64,000 nt of DNA. It comes from Sphingopyxis sp. USTB-05 (GTDB lineage Bacteria > Pseudomonadota > Alphaproteobacteria > Sphingomonadales > Sphingomonadaceae). The first letter of the stretch is position 1. Each line of letters starts with the position of its first letter. Positions 35,535-44,744 of this stretch are shown here, in pieces. The stretch spans positions 1-64,000 of the forward strand of contig NZ_CP084712.1 of assembly GCF_023822045.1 (NCBI RefSeq), given 5' to 3'. The notes under the pieces were generated by a model. It saw only the letters and a list, made by a program, of their open reading frames with translations, had not been told where the DNA came from and searched no databases. Both the position numbers and the translations under genes were made by a program.

Positions 35535-35598
35535 ACCGTTCCGCACACACCGCGCTTGTGATACGCTGGCGCCGCAACGACCGAGGGAGAGACTCGCG

Positions 35599-36519
35599 AT
35601 GCGCTACCGGTCTTCGTTCGCCACACTCGCCGCCTGTGCGGTTTTTATTGCGCCGATCGCCTTCGCGGCCGGCAGCGGCGGAGGCGGAAGCGGCGCTCCG
35701 CCGAGCCAGAGCAGTTACGACCCGACGGTCGATTATCAGAAGGGCGCCGACGCCTACGCCTCGGGCAAATATGACGAGGCAGCGAAAGCATTCAAAAAGG
35801 TCGTGTCGGCGGTGCCGAAGAACCCGCAGGCTAATTATCTGCTCGGCGCGAGCTATATGGCGCAGGGCGATTTTTCGCGCGCGGTGAAGCCGCTCGAAAC
35901 CGCGCTGCGTTATGACGACAAGATGATCGACGCGCGCCGCGATCTCGGCATCGCGCAGGCAAAGCTCGGCAAGGCCGAAAAAGCCGACGAGCAGCTCGGT
36001 GCGCTGAAAGCCATGCAGGAAGGCTGCGCGGCCACGTGTGCCGATTCGGCGAAGCTCACTGACGCGATCGCCAAACTGGAGGCGGCCGTCGCCGCGGGGC
36101 CGCAGGCGCAAAATGCGGTCGAGCCGGAGGTGCGGCTGGCTTCGGCCGCAACGCTCGACGCGACCTATGTTGCCGCCGTCAGCCTGATCAATGAGCATCA
36201 TTATGAAGCCGCGATCGCGAAGCTCGATACGGCGCTGTGGGCAGCGGGGCCGCACCCCGATGTGCTCACCTATCTGGGCTTCGCGAACAGGAAGCTGAAA
36301 CGCTATGACGCGGCGGAAACCTATTATCGCGAAGCGCTTGCCATCGCGCCATCGCATCGCGGTGCGCTCGAATATTATGGCGAGTTGAAGCTCGAACGTG
36401 GCGACATCGCGGGGGCGAGGGCGCATCTCGCCAAGCTCGAGAGCATCTGCGGCTTCGGCTGCCACGAGGTCGACGAGCTCCGCCGCTGGATCGCGGAGGG
36501 GCGGTCATCCGTCAGCTGA
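35599..36519 (+). CDS. Secreted TPR-repeat protein
   Basis: A 306-residue periplasmic protein with a Sec signal peptide (cleavage near AFAAGS), a Gly/Ser-rich spacer, and at least four tetratricopeptide units (KGADAYASGKYDEAAKAFKK; NYLLGASYMAQGDFSRAV; TYLGFANRKLKRYDAAETYY; LEYYGELKLERGDIAGA). There are two cysteine pairs, GCAATC in the middle and CGFGC near the end, which could form disulfides or bind metal. It has a GAGGGAGAG ribosome site. It is followed directly by a cytochrome-c-like gene and an M15 peptidase gene, suggesting an adaptor role in an envelope complex. Confidence 0.82.
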   Translation: MRYRSSFATLAACAVFIAPIAFAAGSGGGGSGAPPSQSSYDPTVDYQKGADAYASGKYDEAAKAFKKVVSAVPKNPQANYLLGASYMAQGDFSRAVKPLETALRYDDKMIDARRDLGIAQAKLGKAEKADEQLGALKAMQEGCAATCADSAKLTDAIAKLEAAVAAGPQAQNAVEPEVRLASAATLDATYVAAVSLINEHHYEAAIAKLDTALWAAGPHPDVLTYLGFANRKLKRYDAAETYYREALAIAPSHRGALEYYGELKLERGDIAGARAHLAKLESICGFGCHEVDELRRWIAEGRSSVS

Positions 36520-36587
36520 TCGCGCTCGCCGCGCTGGTCCTGTGTCTCGGCGCGACGCGCGCCGATCCACTGCCCGCGTTCGAGCAA

Positions 36588-37394
36588 TTGCGTTGGACAG
36601 AGCCGGGCGCCGAATATTCGCTCCTGTCGAAACAGCCATCGGTGTGCCTTGCGGGCGAAGGACTGCGCGTTCGCAGCGGTCGCGCATTGTTCGCGGCACC
36701 GACGCTGCTCGGTGGGCAGGCAGCGAAGGCGGGGCTGAGCTGTGCGAGCTGCCACGTCAACGGCCGCGGCAATCCGCATTTCCTCCTCTTTGGCGTGTCG
36801 GCGGGCGCGGGGACCGCTGACGTTACGAACAGCTTTTTCAGCGCCGCGCGCGGCAACGGCCGCTTCGATCCGGTTGAAATCCCCGACCTCGCCATGCCTG
36901 GCAAGATATCGCGCGATGCGCAGGCCCGGGCGCTCGAACCCTTTATCCGCAATCTGATCGTCGAAGAATTCGGTGGCGAGGAGCCAACCCCCGCGATGCT
37001 CGATGCCCTCGCAACCTATGTTCGCGCGATCGGGCGATGCGATCCGGATAGCCCTATGGAGCGAAGCGTCGACGACCAGCTGCGCGCCATCGACGACGGC
37101 ATGGCAAGCGCGGCGTTGATGCTCGATCGCGGCGATCATGCTGGTACTCTCCTGTCGATCGCTTCGATGCGACACCAGCTCGGCCTGATCGCCGAGCGCT
37201 ATCCGGCGCGCCGCCTCGAACTCCTGTCGGCATCGCGCGCGTTGCAGGCGCTCGGCGACGGAGATGGAGGCCTGTCGGCTCTGCGGCGCTGGAAGGTCGG
37301 CTTCGACAAGGGACTGGTGCAGAAGCTGCGCCGGGGCGAAGGCCGGTCGCTATACGACGCGGCGCAGCTTCGCGAAGCGCTGGCGCGTCGATGA
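36588..37394 (+). CDS. Cytochrome-c-like periplasmic protein with one CxxCH
   Basis: From the TTG at 36588, a 268-residue protein with a single haem-binding CASCH in LSCASCHVNGRGNPH. No second CxxCH is evident, although di-haem peroxidase-like and MauG-like proteins often have two. The codons just upstream, in the same frame, encode a textbook signal peptide (RQLIALAALVLCLGATRA) without any ATG, GTG or TTG. A CTG at 36486, within the TPR gene, would include it. Haem attachment needs export, so the annotated start is probably too short. The Met axial ligand is not obvious. It is co-transcribed with the TPR gene and overlaps the M15 gene by 4 nt. Confidence 0.7.
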   Translation: MRWTEPGAEYSLLSKQPSVCLAGEGLRVRSGRALFAAPTLLGGQAAKAGLSCASCHVNGRGNPHFLLFGVSAGAGTADVTNSFFSAARGNGRFDPVEIPDLAMPGKISRDAQARALEPFIRNLIVEEFGGEEPTPAMLDALATYVRAIGRCDPDSPMERSVDDQLRAIDDGMASAALMLDRGDHAGTLLSIASMRHQLGLIAERYPARRLELLSASRALQALGDGDGGLSALRRWKVGFDKGLVQKLRRGEGRSLYDAAQLREALARR

Positions 37395-38002
37395 GGCGTT
37401 GGCTCGTCGTTAGCCTGATCGCGCTCGCGTTGACCTTCCTGCTGGCGACGCCAATCCGCCATAGCTTTCGCGTGACCGACGGCGATCTGTTCGCGGGCTG
37501 GGGCGCGGGAAAGGCGAAGCACGAGCTCGCCGCGATCGAGGCCTATCTCGCCCGCGAGGGCGTTGGCGAGGTGCTGCCGCTCGGCGACATATTGCGGAGC
37601 GACGCGCGCTGGCGCCGCTGTCCGAACGCGCAGCCTTTTGCGGTTCCGCCGCGGTCGATGTGGCCCGCGATGGTGCCGACGCTGCGCTATATCCGCGATG
37701 AAGTAGTTCCGGCCGTCGGGCCGGTGCGGGTGGTTTCGGGCTACCGCGATCCGGTTGCAAATCGCTGCTTCAGGGGTGCGAAGGCGAGCCGTCACCTCCG
37801 CTTCGCTGCGCTCGACCTGATGCCGGAGCGCAAGCTCGATCGGGCCGCTCTTATTGCAAAGCTCTGTCCGCTTCATGCGCGCACCGGCGCCGCAAAACGC
37901 GTCGGGCTCGGTATCTATGCCGCGACACGCTTTCATGTCGATACGTCGGGTTTCCGGCGTTGGGGCGCCGATTATCGCGCCATCTCGTCGCCCTGTGCCT
38001 GA
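37391..38002 (+). CDS. M15-like (DUF882-type) peptidase
   Basis: A 203-residue protein with an N-terminal membrane/signal segment (WLVVSLIALALTFLLATP) and a C-terminal D,D-peptidase-like fold. Family motifs visible are VVSGYRDP, the metal site ASRHLRFAALDL (His and Asp) and the final His in TRFHVDTSGFRRWG. This matches the M15A/YcbK type that acts on peptidoglycan or related peptides in the periplasm. It overlaps the cytochrome-like gene by 4 nt. Its job with a cytochrome and a TPR protein is unclear, but the tight coupling points to one envelope function. Confidence 0.78.
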   Translation: MRRWLVVSLIALALTFLLATPIRHSFRVTDGDLFAGWGAGKAKHELAAIEAYLAREGVGEVLPLGDILRSDARWRRCPNAQPFAVPPRSMWPAMVPTLRYIRDEVVPAVGPVRVVSGYRDPVANRCFRGAKASRHLRFAALDLMPERKLDRAALIAKLCPLHARTGAAKRVGLGIYAATRFHVDTSGFRRWGADYRAISSPCA

Positions 38003-38115
38003 CATCGGGAATTTCGTGGCGGGCAATCATGTTGCGCCGCAGCACCACTTCTGTTAGGGGCGCGGCGTTTCGCGGCGCTCCGCGCGCTGCCCCCTTCCAT
38101 CAAGGCTTTCTACGC

Positions 38116-39948
38116 ATGTCTTTGCGCAATATTGCGATTATCGCACACGTCGACCATGGCAAGACGACTCTCGTCGACCAGCTGTTCCGCCAGTCGGGCA
38201 CCTTTCGCGACAACCAGCGCGTCGAGGAGCGCGCGATGGACTCGAACGATCTCGAAAAGGAACGCGGGATCACCATCCTTGCGAAGTGTACCTCGGTCGA
38301 ATGGGGCGAAGGTGCCGATCAGACGCGCATCAACATCGTCGACACCCCGGGCCACGCTGACTTCGGTGGTGAAGTCGAGCGCATTCTCAGCATGGTCGAC
38401 GGCGTCATCCTGCTCGTCGACGCCGCCGAAGGCCCGATGCCGCAGACCAAGTTCGTGACCGGCAAGGCGCTGGCGCTCGGCCTGAAGCCGATCGTCGTCG
38501 TCAACAAGATCGACCGCAGCGACGCGCGCGCCGCCGAAGTGCTCGACGAAGTGTTCGAACTCTTCCTCGCGCTCGAAGCCAATGACGAACAGCTCGACTT
38601 CCCGATCCTTTATGCCTCGGGTCGCGGCGGCTATGCCTCCGAAAGCCCGGAAGCGCGCGAGGGCACGCTGGAGCCGCTGTTCAAGACGATCGTCAGCCAT
38701 GTCCCGACCCCGGGCCTTGACGAAGACGCGCCTTTCACCTTCCTCGCGACCTTGCTCGACCGTGACAATTTCATCGGCCGCATCCTGACCGGTCGCGTCC
38801 AGTCGGGCACGGTGAAGGTCAACCAGCCGATCCACGCGCTCGACATGGACGGTAAGGTCATCGAAACCGGCCGTGCGTCGAAGCTGCTCGCGTTCCGCGG
38901 GCTCGACCGCGTTCCGGTCGAAGAAGCCAAGGCGGGCGACATCGTCGCGATCGCGGGCCTCGCGCAGGCGACCGTCGCCAACACGATCGCCGACACGAGC
39001 GTCAGCGAGCCGATCGCCGCGCAGCCGATCGATCCGCCGACGCTGTCGATGCGCTTTGCGGTGAACGACAGCCCGATGGCCGGCCGCGAAGGCAGCAAGG
39101 TCACGAGCCGCATGATCCGCGACCGCCTGCTGCGCGAAGCCGAAACCAATGTCGCGATCCGCATCACCGAGAGCGCCGACAAGGACAGCTTCGACGTTGC
39201 GGGCCGCGGTGAGCTTCAGCTTGGCGTGCTTATCGAAACGATGCGCCGCGAAGGCTTCGAACTCGGCATCAGCCGCCCGAAGGTCCTCTATGGCGAGGAT
39301 GAGGCCGGCAAGCGCACCGAACCGTATGAAACGGTCGTCATCGACGTCGATGACGAGCATAGCGGCACGGTTGTCGAGAAGATGCAGATCCGCAAGGCCG
39401 ACCTGACCGACATGCGTCCGTCGGGCGGCGGCAAGACGCGTATTACCTTCAGCGGCCCCTCGCGCGGCCTGATCGGTTATCATGGCGAATTCCTGTCCGA
39501 CACGCGCGGCACCGGAATCATGAACCGCCTGTTCGAGAAATATGGCCCGCACAAGGGCCAGATCGAGGGCCGCAAGAATGGCGTCCTCATCTCGAACGGC
39601 AACGGTGAAGCTGTTGCCTATGCACTCGGCCCGCTCGAAGAGCGCGGCATCCTGTTCGTCTCGCCCGGCGAGGCGCTGTATGAGGGCATGATCATCGGCG
39701 AGAATGCGAAGCCCGACGACCTTGAGGTCAACCCGATGAAGTCGAAGCAGCTCACGAACTTCCGTTCGACGGGCAAGGACGACGCGATCCGCCTGACCCC
39801 GCCGCGCCGCATGACGCTGGAGCAGGCGATCGCCTATATCGACGACGACGAGATGGTCGAGGTGACGCCGAAGAATATCCGCATCCGCAAGGCGCTGCTC
39901 GATCCGCACGAGCGCAAGAAGGCGTCGCGCAAGAAGGAAGCGGCGTAA
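38116..39948 (+). CDS. typA: Ribosome-associated GTPase TypA/BipA
   Basis: A 610-residue translational GTPase that binds the ribosome and supports growth under stress and 50S assembly. It carries the G1 motif HVDHGKT (11-17), [16 protein letters not shown] (G3), NKIDRSDAR (G4), then elongation-factor-like domains II, III and V and the BipA-specific C-terminal domain ([13 protein letters not shown] and [25 protein letters not shown]). The ATG at 38116 starts [15 protein letters not shown], as in the family. A clean terminator follows at 39957-39984. Identification is very secure. Confidence 0.97.
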   Translation: MSLRNIAIIAHVDHGKTTLVDQLFRQSGTFRDNQRVEERAMDSNDLEKERGITILAKCTSVEWGEGADQTRINIVDTPGHADFGGEVERILSMVDGVILLVDAAEGPMPQTKFVTGKALALGLKPIVVVNKIDRSDARAAEVLDEVFELFLALEANDEQLDFPILYASGRGGYASESPEAREGTLEPLFKTIVSHVPTPGLDEDAPFTFLATLLDRDNFIGRILTGRVQSGTVKVNQPIHALDMDGKVIETGRASKLLAFRGLDRVPVEEAKAGDIVAIAGLAQATVANTIADTSVSEPIAAQPIDPPTLSMRFAVNDSPMAGREGSKVTSRMIRDRLLREAETNVAIRITESADKDSFDVAGRGELQLGVLIETMRREGFELGISRPKVLYGEDEAGKRTEPYETVVIDVDDEHSGTVVEKMQIRKADLTDMRPSGGGKTRITFSGPSRGLIGYHGEFLSDTRGTGIMNRLFEKYGPHKGQIEGRKNGVLISNGNGEAVAYALGPLEERGILFVSPGEALYEGMIIGENAKPDDLEVNPMKSKQLTNFRSTGKDDAIRLTPPRRMTLEQAIAYIDDDEMVEVTPKNIRIRKALLDPHERKKASRKKEAA

Positions 39949-39956
39949 GAAACAGA

Positions 39957-39984
39957 CCGGCGGCCCTATCGGCCGCCGGTTTTT
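39957..39984 (+). terminator. Rho-independent terminator of typA
   Basis: CCGGCGGCC (39957-39965) and GGCCGCCGG (39971-39979) form a perfect 9-bp stem with the loop CTATC, followed directly by five T residues (39980-39984). It begins 9 nt after the typA stop. Confidence 0.95.
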
Positions 39985-40062
39985 CTTTGTTCGGCTCCAT
40001 TTCCCGTTCGCACCGACGCGAGCGGTTACAATGGATTTGCCGCCATCCAGGAGGACGCAAGT

Positions 40063-40608
40063 TTGGGACGGCTGATCCTGTTCAACAAACCATATGGCGT
40101 CCTGTCGCAATTCACCGATCACGGCACGCCCGAGGCGCGCGCGACGCTGTCCGACTATATCGATGTCCCCGGCGCCTATCCGGCCGGGCGGCTCGACCGG
40201 GATAGCGAAGGCCTGCTGATCCTGACCGACGACGGAGCGTTGCAGGCGCGCATTTCATCGCCGAAGCACAAGATGCCGAAGACCTATTTGGTGCAGGTCG
40301 AGGGCGAACCCGATGCCGCCGCGCTAGAGGCGCTCAGCCGCGGCGTCACACTCAACGACGGCCCGACGCGCCCCGCGACCGTCCGCCGCATCGATCCGCC
40401 GACATTGTGGGATCGCGACCCGCCGGTGCGATACCGCAAGAGCGTGCCCGATTGCTGGATCGAACTGACGATTACCGAAGGTCGCAACCGCCAGGTCCGC
40501 CGCATGACTGCCGCAGTCGGTTTCCCCACGTTGCGGCTGGTCCGCTGGCGTATCGGGGAGTGGGAGATTGGGGATCTGGCGGTAGGGGCTTGGCGCGCGA
40601 TTGGGTGA
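40063..40608 (+). CDS. RluE/RsuA-family pseudouridine synthase
   Basis: A 181-residue pseudouridine synthase. The catalytic Asp lies in the family motif [17 protein letters not shown], with the N-terminal [14 protein letters not shown] and C-terminal [24 protein letters not shown] blocks of the RsuA/RluB/E/F group. There is no N-terminal S4 domain, which fits RluE, the enzyme for 23S rRNA U2457 in E. coli. The TTG start at 40063 follows an AGGAGG ribosome site. It is separated from typA by a terminator, so it is probably an independent unit. Confidence 0.92.
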   Translation: MGRLILFNKPYGVLSQFTDHGTPEARATLSDYIDVPGAYPAGRLDRDSEGLLILTDDGALQARISSPKHKMPKTYLVQVEGEPDAAALEALSRGVTLNDGPTRPATVRRIDPPTLWDRDPPVRYRKSVPDCWIELTITEGRNRQVRRMTAAVGFPTLRLVRWRIGEWEIGDLAVGAWRAIG

Positions 40609-40994
40609 ATGGCCCAGCCCAGCGGCCTTATGGGTGTAAGTGCGGCGGCGACCATCCGAGCTGCCAGATACTGAGCCTGCTGACGCCGGCCCGCTTCGTG
40701 GCTGCGGAGACAATCGAGAGGGTGCCGCGCGCTGCACAGACTCGGGCATTACCCTCTCGTCGCGCCGGATGCTTCGACGTCGCTGCGCGCCATGCCGGCA
40801 AGGGTGAACTGCCCTGATTTGCGTCGATTATGCCGATTATGGCCTTCAGAAAAATCGGAAATGAATTCACCAAGCACCTTCGGCCCCCATTCACTGGCAT
40901 AATGGAGACTCGCTTGGGGGGCGCTTCGTTTTCGGCGCGCGCTCCGTGCCATGTTCAGTCGAAGCGCCTATTCGGCAGTCAGTACAGGGTTTGC
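40609..40994. other. 386-bp gap with a possible degraded mobile-element segment
   Basis: No intact gene is visible between the pseudouridine synthase and the ligase-fusion gene. On the minus strand part of the gap reads like a transposase helix-turn-helix piece (see the separate entry). The rest has no recognisable RNA or repeat. The last 160 bp are less GC-rich than the flanks and must contain the promoter of the following gene. Confidence 0.5.
40628..40810 (-). pseudogene. Possible remnant of an IS66-type transposase accessory ORF
   Basis: The minus-strand reading frame ends with SIVSAATKRAGVSRLSIWQLGWSP and a TAA at 40628-40630. This resembles the helix-turn-helix of IS66-family OrfA proteins (pattern VSxVARRAGVSxxQIYxW), truncated and without terminal inverted repeats or partner ORFs. 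It may be a scar of the insertion that brought in the atypical genes downstream. The evidence is weak and based on one short motif. Confidence 0.3.
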
Positions 40995-43460
40995 ATGGTG
41001 AGAGATCCGAAGTTAACGGCCTCCGCGATAGTTGCGCGAAACTCGCTGTCATTCATCGAGAATCTGTTTGCGCTAAATGAGGCTCGACAGCCGCTGGTCA
41101 TTGTGTCCGACGAGGCCTTCGCGCGGACCCTGACCGGGATGGACATCGACCGGTGCATCATTCCCGATGCGGAAACTGGCTGGTTCACCGAGCGGCACCC
41201 CCTGATCCGCGACGATCGACCGGCGCAGGTCACCTATACCTCGGGGACGGAGGGCAAGCCCAAAGGCATCGTCCTGACCTATTCGAACTTGGCCGATGCG
41301 GCGGACCGGATCATTGATCAGATGGATCTGACGCCAGAGGTCCGCGAATATGTCGGTGTGCCGGCGACCTATAGTTTCGGCATGGGCCGGATTCGTGCGA
41401 TCAGCGCGGTCGGCGGTCACGCCTATCTGCCGCCGCGCGGCTTCGATCCCCTCGAACTTTCTCGCATGCTCCAGTCGGGAGAGGTCAATTCGCTCTCTGC
41501 GGTGCCCACGCTTCTGCGAATTATACTGAATGCGCCGGATGTCATCGGCGATGCCGGCAAGAAGCTGCGCTGGATGGAAATCGGTTCGCAATTCATGTCG
41601 GGCGCAGAGAAACGTGCGGTTCGCGACCTTTTTCCCAATGCCCGGATCGTTCAGCACTACGGCTTGACGGAAGCATCCCGCAGTAGCTTCCTGCGTATCT
41701 CGGAGGTCCCCGACGAATATCTTGAATCCGTCGGGAAAGCGGTTGGCGCGACCGAGGTCGGGATAACCACGGCGGGCCGGATCCGGATTCGGGGGCCGCA
41801 TGTCGCCCGCTGGCGCTTCGATGCGGATGAACTCGCGGACCTGGTCGGTCGCGATGGCTGGTTGGAAACCAGCGATCTGGGCCACATCAAGGACGGCTAT
41901 CTCTATTATGACGGCCGGGCGGACGATCTGATCAACACCGGCGGCGTGAAGATCAACCCGGACCTGCTCGAATTGCGGATTGCCGAGCGCCTTGGCCTGG
42001 GCGGCAAGGTCGTCGTGGCGAAAGTACCCGACGCCCTTCGCGGAGAAGGGGTCCTGGTAGCGGCCGAGTCGATGGATCTCGCGGCCGACCGGCTTCATTC
42101 CGTTGCGGCCAAAGCCCTGAAAGAAATGGGAGTGAACGCTGGAGACGCCCTGCACGTCAGGGTGATGCCGGCGCTTCCACGGACGGCAACCGGCAAACCG
42201 TTGCGGCGCAGCCTTACCGAAGAATTTGTCCAGGCGAACGAGGCGGCCGCAGCCGATCCCGATGTCGATCACGCCGCCGCGCCTATACCCGACAATGTGC
42301 AGGCATTTTTTCGGCAGTTTTTCCCCGGCAGGAATGTCGGACCGGAAGACAGCTTTGAAACCATGGGTGGGGATTCGCTCAGCTATATCCACTTCTCGCT
42401 TCGATTTGAGGAACGTTTTGGTCCGCTACCCAGCGGATGGGAAGCGCTGACGGTCGCGCAGCTGGAACAGTGCAGGACCCCGGTTCGCGCGAATAGCTGG
42501 CGCCGGCTGGAATCCGCCACGTTGACGCGCGCATTCTTCATGATCTGTATCGTTGCGCTGCATCTGGATACCTTTGTCTACAGCAAGAACTGGGGCGCAG
42601 CATATTTCCTGTTCATGCTGTGCGGATATAGCGTCATGCGCTTCCAGTGGCCGGAAATCAGCCGTACCGGGAACGTCAGCACAATTTTCGGAACCATCGT
42701 GCGGGTCGCCATCCCGACATTCATGGTCGTCGTCGCCATGCAGCTTTGGGCCAGGACTTTCGAACCGAAGCCGCCGCTATTGATATCCAACTGGTTCGAC
42801 CCCGAACAATATCACGTCGCATATTATTATTTCGCCGAAATCTACATGCAGTTGCTCCTGATCGTCGCAGCGCTGCTGGCGATTCCGAAGGTGCGGGAAT
42901 TGTTCCGAAGTCATCCGATGGGTAGTTCCACGGCCCTCATGATCATTGCCATCATTATAAGCTGGCAGGTCGAGAGGGTCTGGGACACGAACTATCTCTA
43001 CCACCGCACCCCGATCTGGTATCTATGGACGGTTGGCGCCGGCATGCTGATAGCCAGCGTGCGCGATCTGCGGGATCGTGTTTTTGCCATGGTGGTCGTG
43101 ACCGCGGCTGTCGTCGAGCACCACGGCCTCACTTCGGCGAGCGCCTATATAACGGGCGGGGTAGCGCTATTGCTCTTTGTGCCCGAGATATCGGTTCCGG
43201 CCTGGGTAAAAACGATCGTTGCGGAGATCGCCGCTTCGTCGATGTTCATGTATCTCAGCCACTATCAGGTGAAGTCGCTGGTCATTCGGCTATTCCACGG
43301 GCCGATGCCATGGTTTTCCCTTTTTGCCGCGATCGGCTTCGGTATCGTCTTCGCTCGGATATATAATTGGGCCGATCAAGGGGTGCGCACATTTGCGAGA
43401 GCGCACTGGAAGCGTGACCGGCTCCCGCCGAGCGGTCCAGATAGATTGCTGGTGCACTGA
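40995..43460 (+). CDS. AMP-ligase / carrier protein / membrane acyltransferase fusion
   Basis: An 821-residue, three-part protein. Residues 1-430 are an adenylate-forming domain with the core motifs YTSGTEGKPKG (81-91), HYGLTEAS, TSDLGHIKDGYLYYDGRADDLINTGG and the C-terminal PRTATGKPLRR containing the catalytic Lys. It lacks roughly the first 80-100 residues usual for this fold. Residues about 435-500 are a phosphopantetheine carrier domain with the attachment Ser461 in MGGDSLSYIHF. From about 510 there are about ten membrane helices resembling acyltransferase-3 (OafA type: TLTRAFFMICIVALHLD, FLFMLCGYSVMRF, MYLSHYQVKSLVIRLF). The ATG at 40995 gives the cleanest start. It would activate an acid, load it on the carrier and pass it to the membrane domain for transfer to an envelope glycan. 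The product is unknown. Confidence 0.82.
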   Translation: MVRDPKLTASAIVARNSLSFIENLFALNEARQPLVIVSDEAFARTLTGMDIDRCIIPDAETGWFTERHPLIRDDRPAQVTYTSGTEGKPKGIVLTYSNLADAADRIIDQMDLTPEVREYVGVPATYSFGMGRIRAISAVGGHAYLPPRGFDPLELSRMLQSGEVNSLSAVPTLLRIILNAPDVIGDAGKKLRWMEIGSQFMSGAEKRAVRDLFPNARIVQHYGLTEASRSSFLRISEVPDEYLESVGKAVGATEVGITTAGRIRIRGPHVARWRFDADELADLVGRDGWLETSDLGHIKDGYLYYDGRADDLINTGGVKINPDLLELRIAERLGLGGKVVVAKVPDALRGEGVLVAAESMDLAADRLHSVAAKALKEMGVNAGDALHVRVMPALPRTATGKPLRRSLTEEFVQANEAAAADPDVDHAAAPIPDNVQAFFRQFFPGRNVGPEDSFETMGGDSLSYIHFSLRFEERFGPLPSGWEALTVAQLEQCRTPVRANSWRRLESATLTRAFFMICIVALHLDTFVYSKNWGAAYFLFMLCGYSVMRFQWPEISRTGNVSTIFGTIVRVAIPTFMVVVAMQLWARTFEPKPPLLISNWFDPEQYHVAYYYFAEIYMQLLLIVAALLAIPKVRELFRSHPMGSSTALMIIAIIISWQVERVWDTNYLYHRTPIWYLWTVGAGMLIASVRDLRDRVFAMVVVTAAVVEHHGLTSASAYITGGVALLLFVPEISVPAWVKTIVAEIAASSMFMYLSHYQVKSLVIRLFHGPMPWFSLFAAIGFGIVFARIYNWADQGVRTFARAHWKRDRLPPSGPDRLLVH

Positions 43461-43630
43461 CGCCTCGATCGCCGACATGGACCGCAGCAGGATAGCCGAG
43501 CCGCCGCCGCGCATGATATCGGGCGCGACGGGCCTCGGGTTCATTGAGAACAAATCATAAACAAATCCCTTTCCTACAATATTTTACCCCGCCATATCCT
43601 GTCCGGTTTTGGCAGACAGGAGGGCTTATC

Positions 43631-44668
43631 ATGCAGAACCGGACACCTATTGCAGCAGAAGATCGGGCGCCGCTTCCCGAATTTACGCCGGTGCCGCGCA
43701 AATATCGGCACGATGGATGGACGCCCGAGCGGCAGCGGGCGTTTGTCGCAGCGCTTGCCGACACCGGGTCGGTCAGTCGGGCGGCCGCGATGGTCAATAT
43801 GGCGCAGGCGAACTGTTATACGCTTCGCCGCGCGCCCGGCGCGGAAAGCTTTCGGCGGGCATGGGAGGCCGCGCTCGATTTCGGGGTGGCGCGGCTGAAG
43901 GATATCGCGTTCGAACGTGCCATCGACGGCTATCTGGTGCCGGTCTTCGTCGGCGAGAGGCTGATGGGGTTTCGGCGCAAACATAATGACGCGCTGCTGA
44001 TGTTCTGTCTTCGCCATTATGGGCAGGATGCGGGGGGCAAGCGGACGACGATCAACTATTTTTCAACACGGGCCGGGGCCGTTGCCGGGACTGGCGAGGT
44101 TGGCGCGGAGGCGGCGGCCGCGGTGGCGGAGGCCTCGACGACGACGGTACGGACAGTGATCCATGGCGGCGCGGCAGGCGCGGGCGACCCGGCCGCGGTG
44201 CAGGATGAGGCGGCGGCGCTGCTGGATGGGTTCGAGGGGGCGGCGCTCGATGCGCGGGCAGAAGCCGAGATCGGTGCGGCGCTGCTGGCGCTCGCCGAAC
44301 GCCAGCGTGCGCTGATCGCCGCCGCCGACCAGGGCGGGCAGGAGGCGGTTGCGATGCAGATTGACGATCCGGGCGTGGAATTGGTCCAGCTCTGCGAGGG
44401 TGACATACCCTATCATGGGCCGCTGCAAATGTACGAAGGGCCCCCAGCCGATGCCGAGCCGGCGCAGCGCTTTGCGGGCGAGGCGGACTGGGTCAGCGCA
44501 GGGGACGATATTCCTGAGGGCTATCTGGCGTGGATCGAGGCGGCCGAGGCGCGCGGCGAGCGCGTGCCGGCGATGCCGCTGACGCCTGCGGTTTCGGACG
44601 GCGTGGCCGAAGTGAAGAAGCGACCGTCGTGGCGGCAGGCGCGCAAGGCGAAAGCGGCGGAAGGCTAA
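43631..44668 (+). CDS. Putative helix-turn-helix protein with Ala-rich C-terminus
   Basis: A 345-residue protein whose N-terminal 100 residues look like a DNA-binding domain (WTPERQRAFVAALADTGSVSRAA and a second helix AMVNMAQANCYTLRRAPGAESF), similar to small-terminase or helix-turn-helix proteins common in sphingomonads. The central and C-terminal parts are Ala/Glu/Gly-rich and poorly conserved in appearance. The start ATG at 43631 has an AGGAGG-like ribosome site. It lies 170 nt after the fusion gene in the same direction and may or may not be related. I do not assign a function. Confidence 0.6.
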   Translation: MQNRTPIAAEDRAPLPEFTPVPRKYRHDGWTPERQRAFVAALADTGSVSRAAAMVNMAQANCYTLRRAPGAESFRRAWEAALDFGVARLKDIAFERAIDGYLVPVFVGERLMGFRRKHNDALLMFCLRHYGQDAGGKRTTINYFSTRAGAVAGTGEVGAEAAAAVAEASTTTVRTVIHGGAAGAGDPAAVQDEAAALLDGFEGAALDARAEAEIGAALLALAERQRALIAAADQGGQEAVAMQIDDPGVELVQLCEGDIPYHGPLQMYEGPPADAEPAQRFAGEADWVSAGDDIPEGYLAWIEAAEARGERVPAMPLTPAVSDGVAEVKKRPSWRQARKAKAAEG

Positions 44669-44744
44669 GCTTTTTCCGCGCGACACTTCAGCCATTCTTC
44701 GGCCTCAATTGCGGGCGATCAAGCGCGAACAGGGAGGGTATCTT

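Noticed and set aside
40830..40994. An N-terminal extension of the ligase-fusion protein starting at 40830
   Set aside because: The extra 55 residues (KHLRPPFTG, RAPCHVQSKRLF and so on) have no ligase-like pattern and there is no good ribosome site; the ATG at 40995 fits the domain start better.
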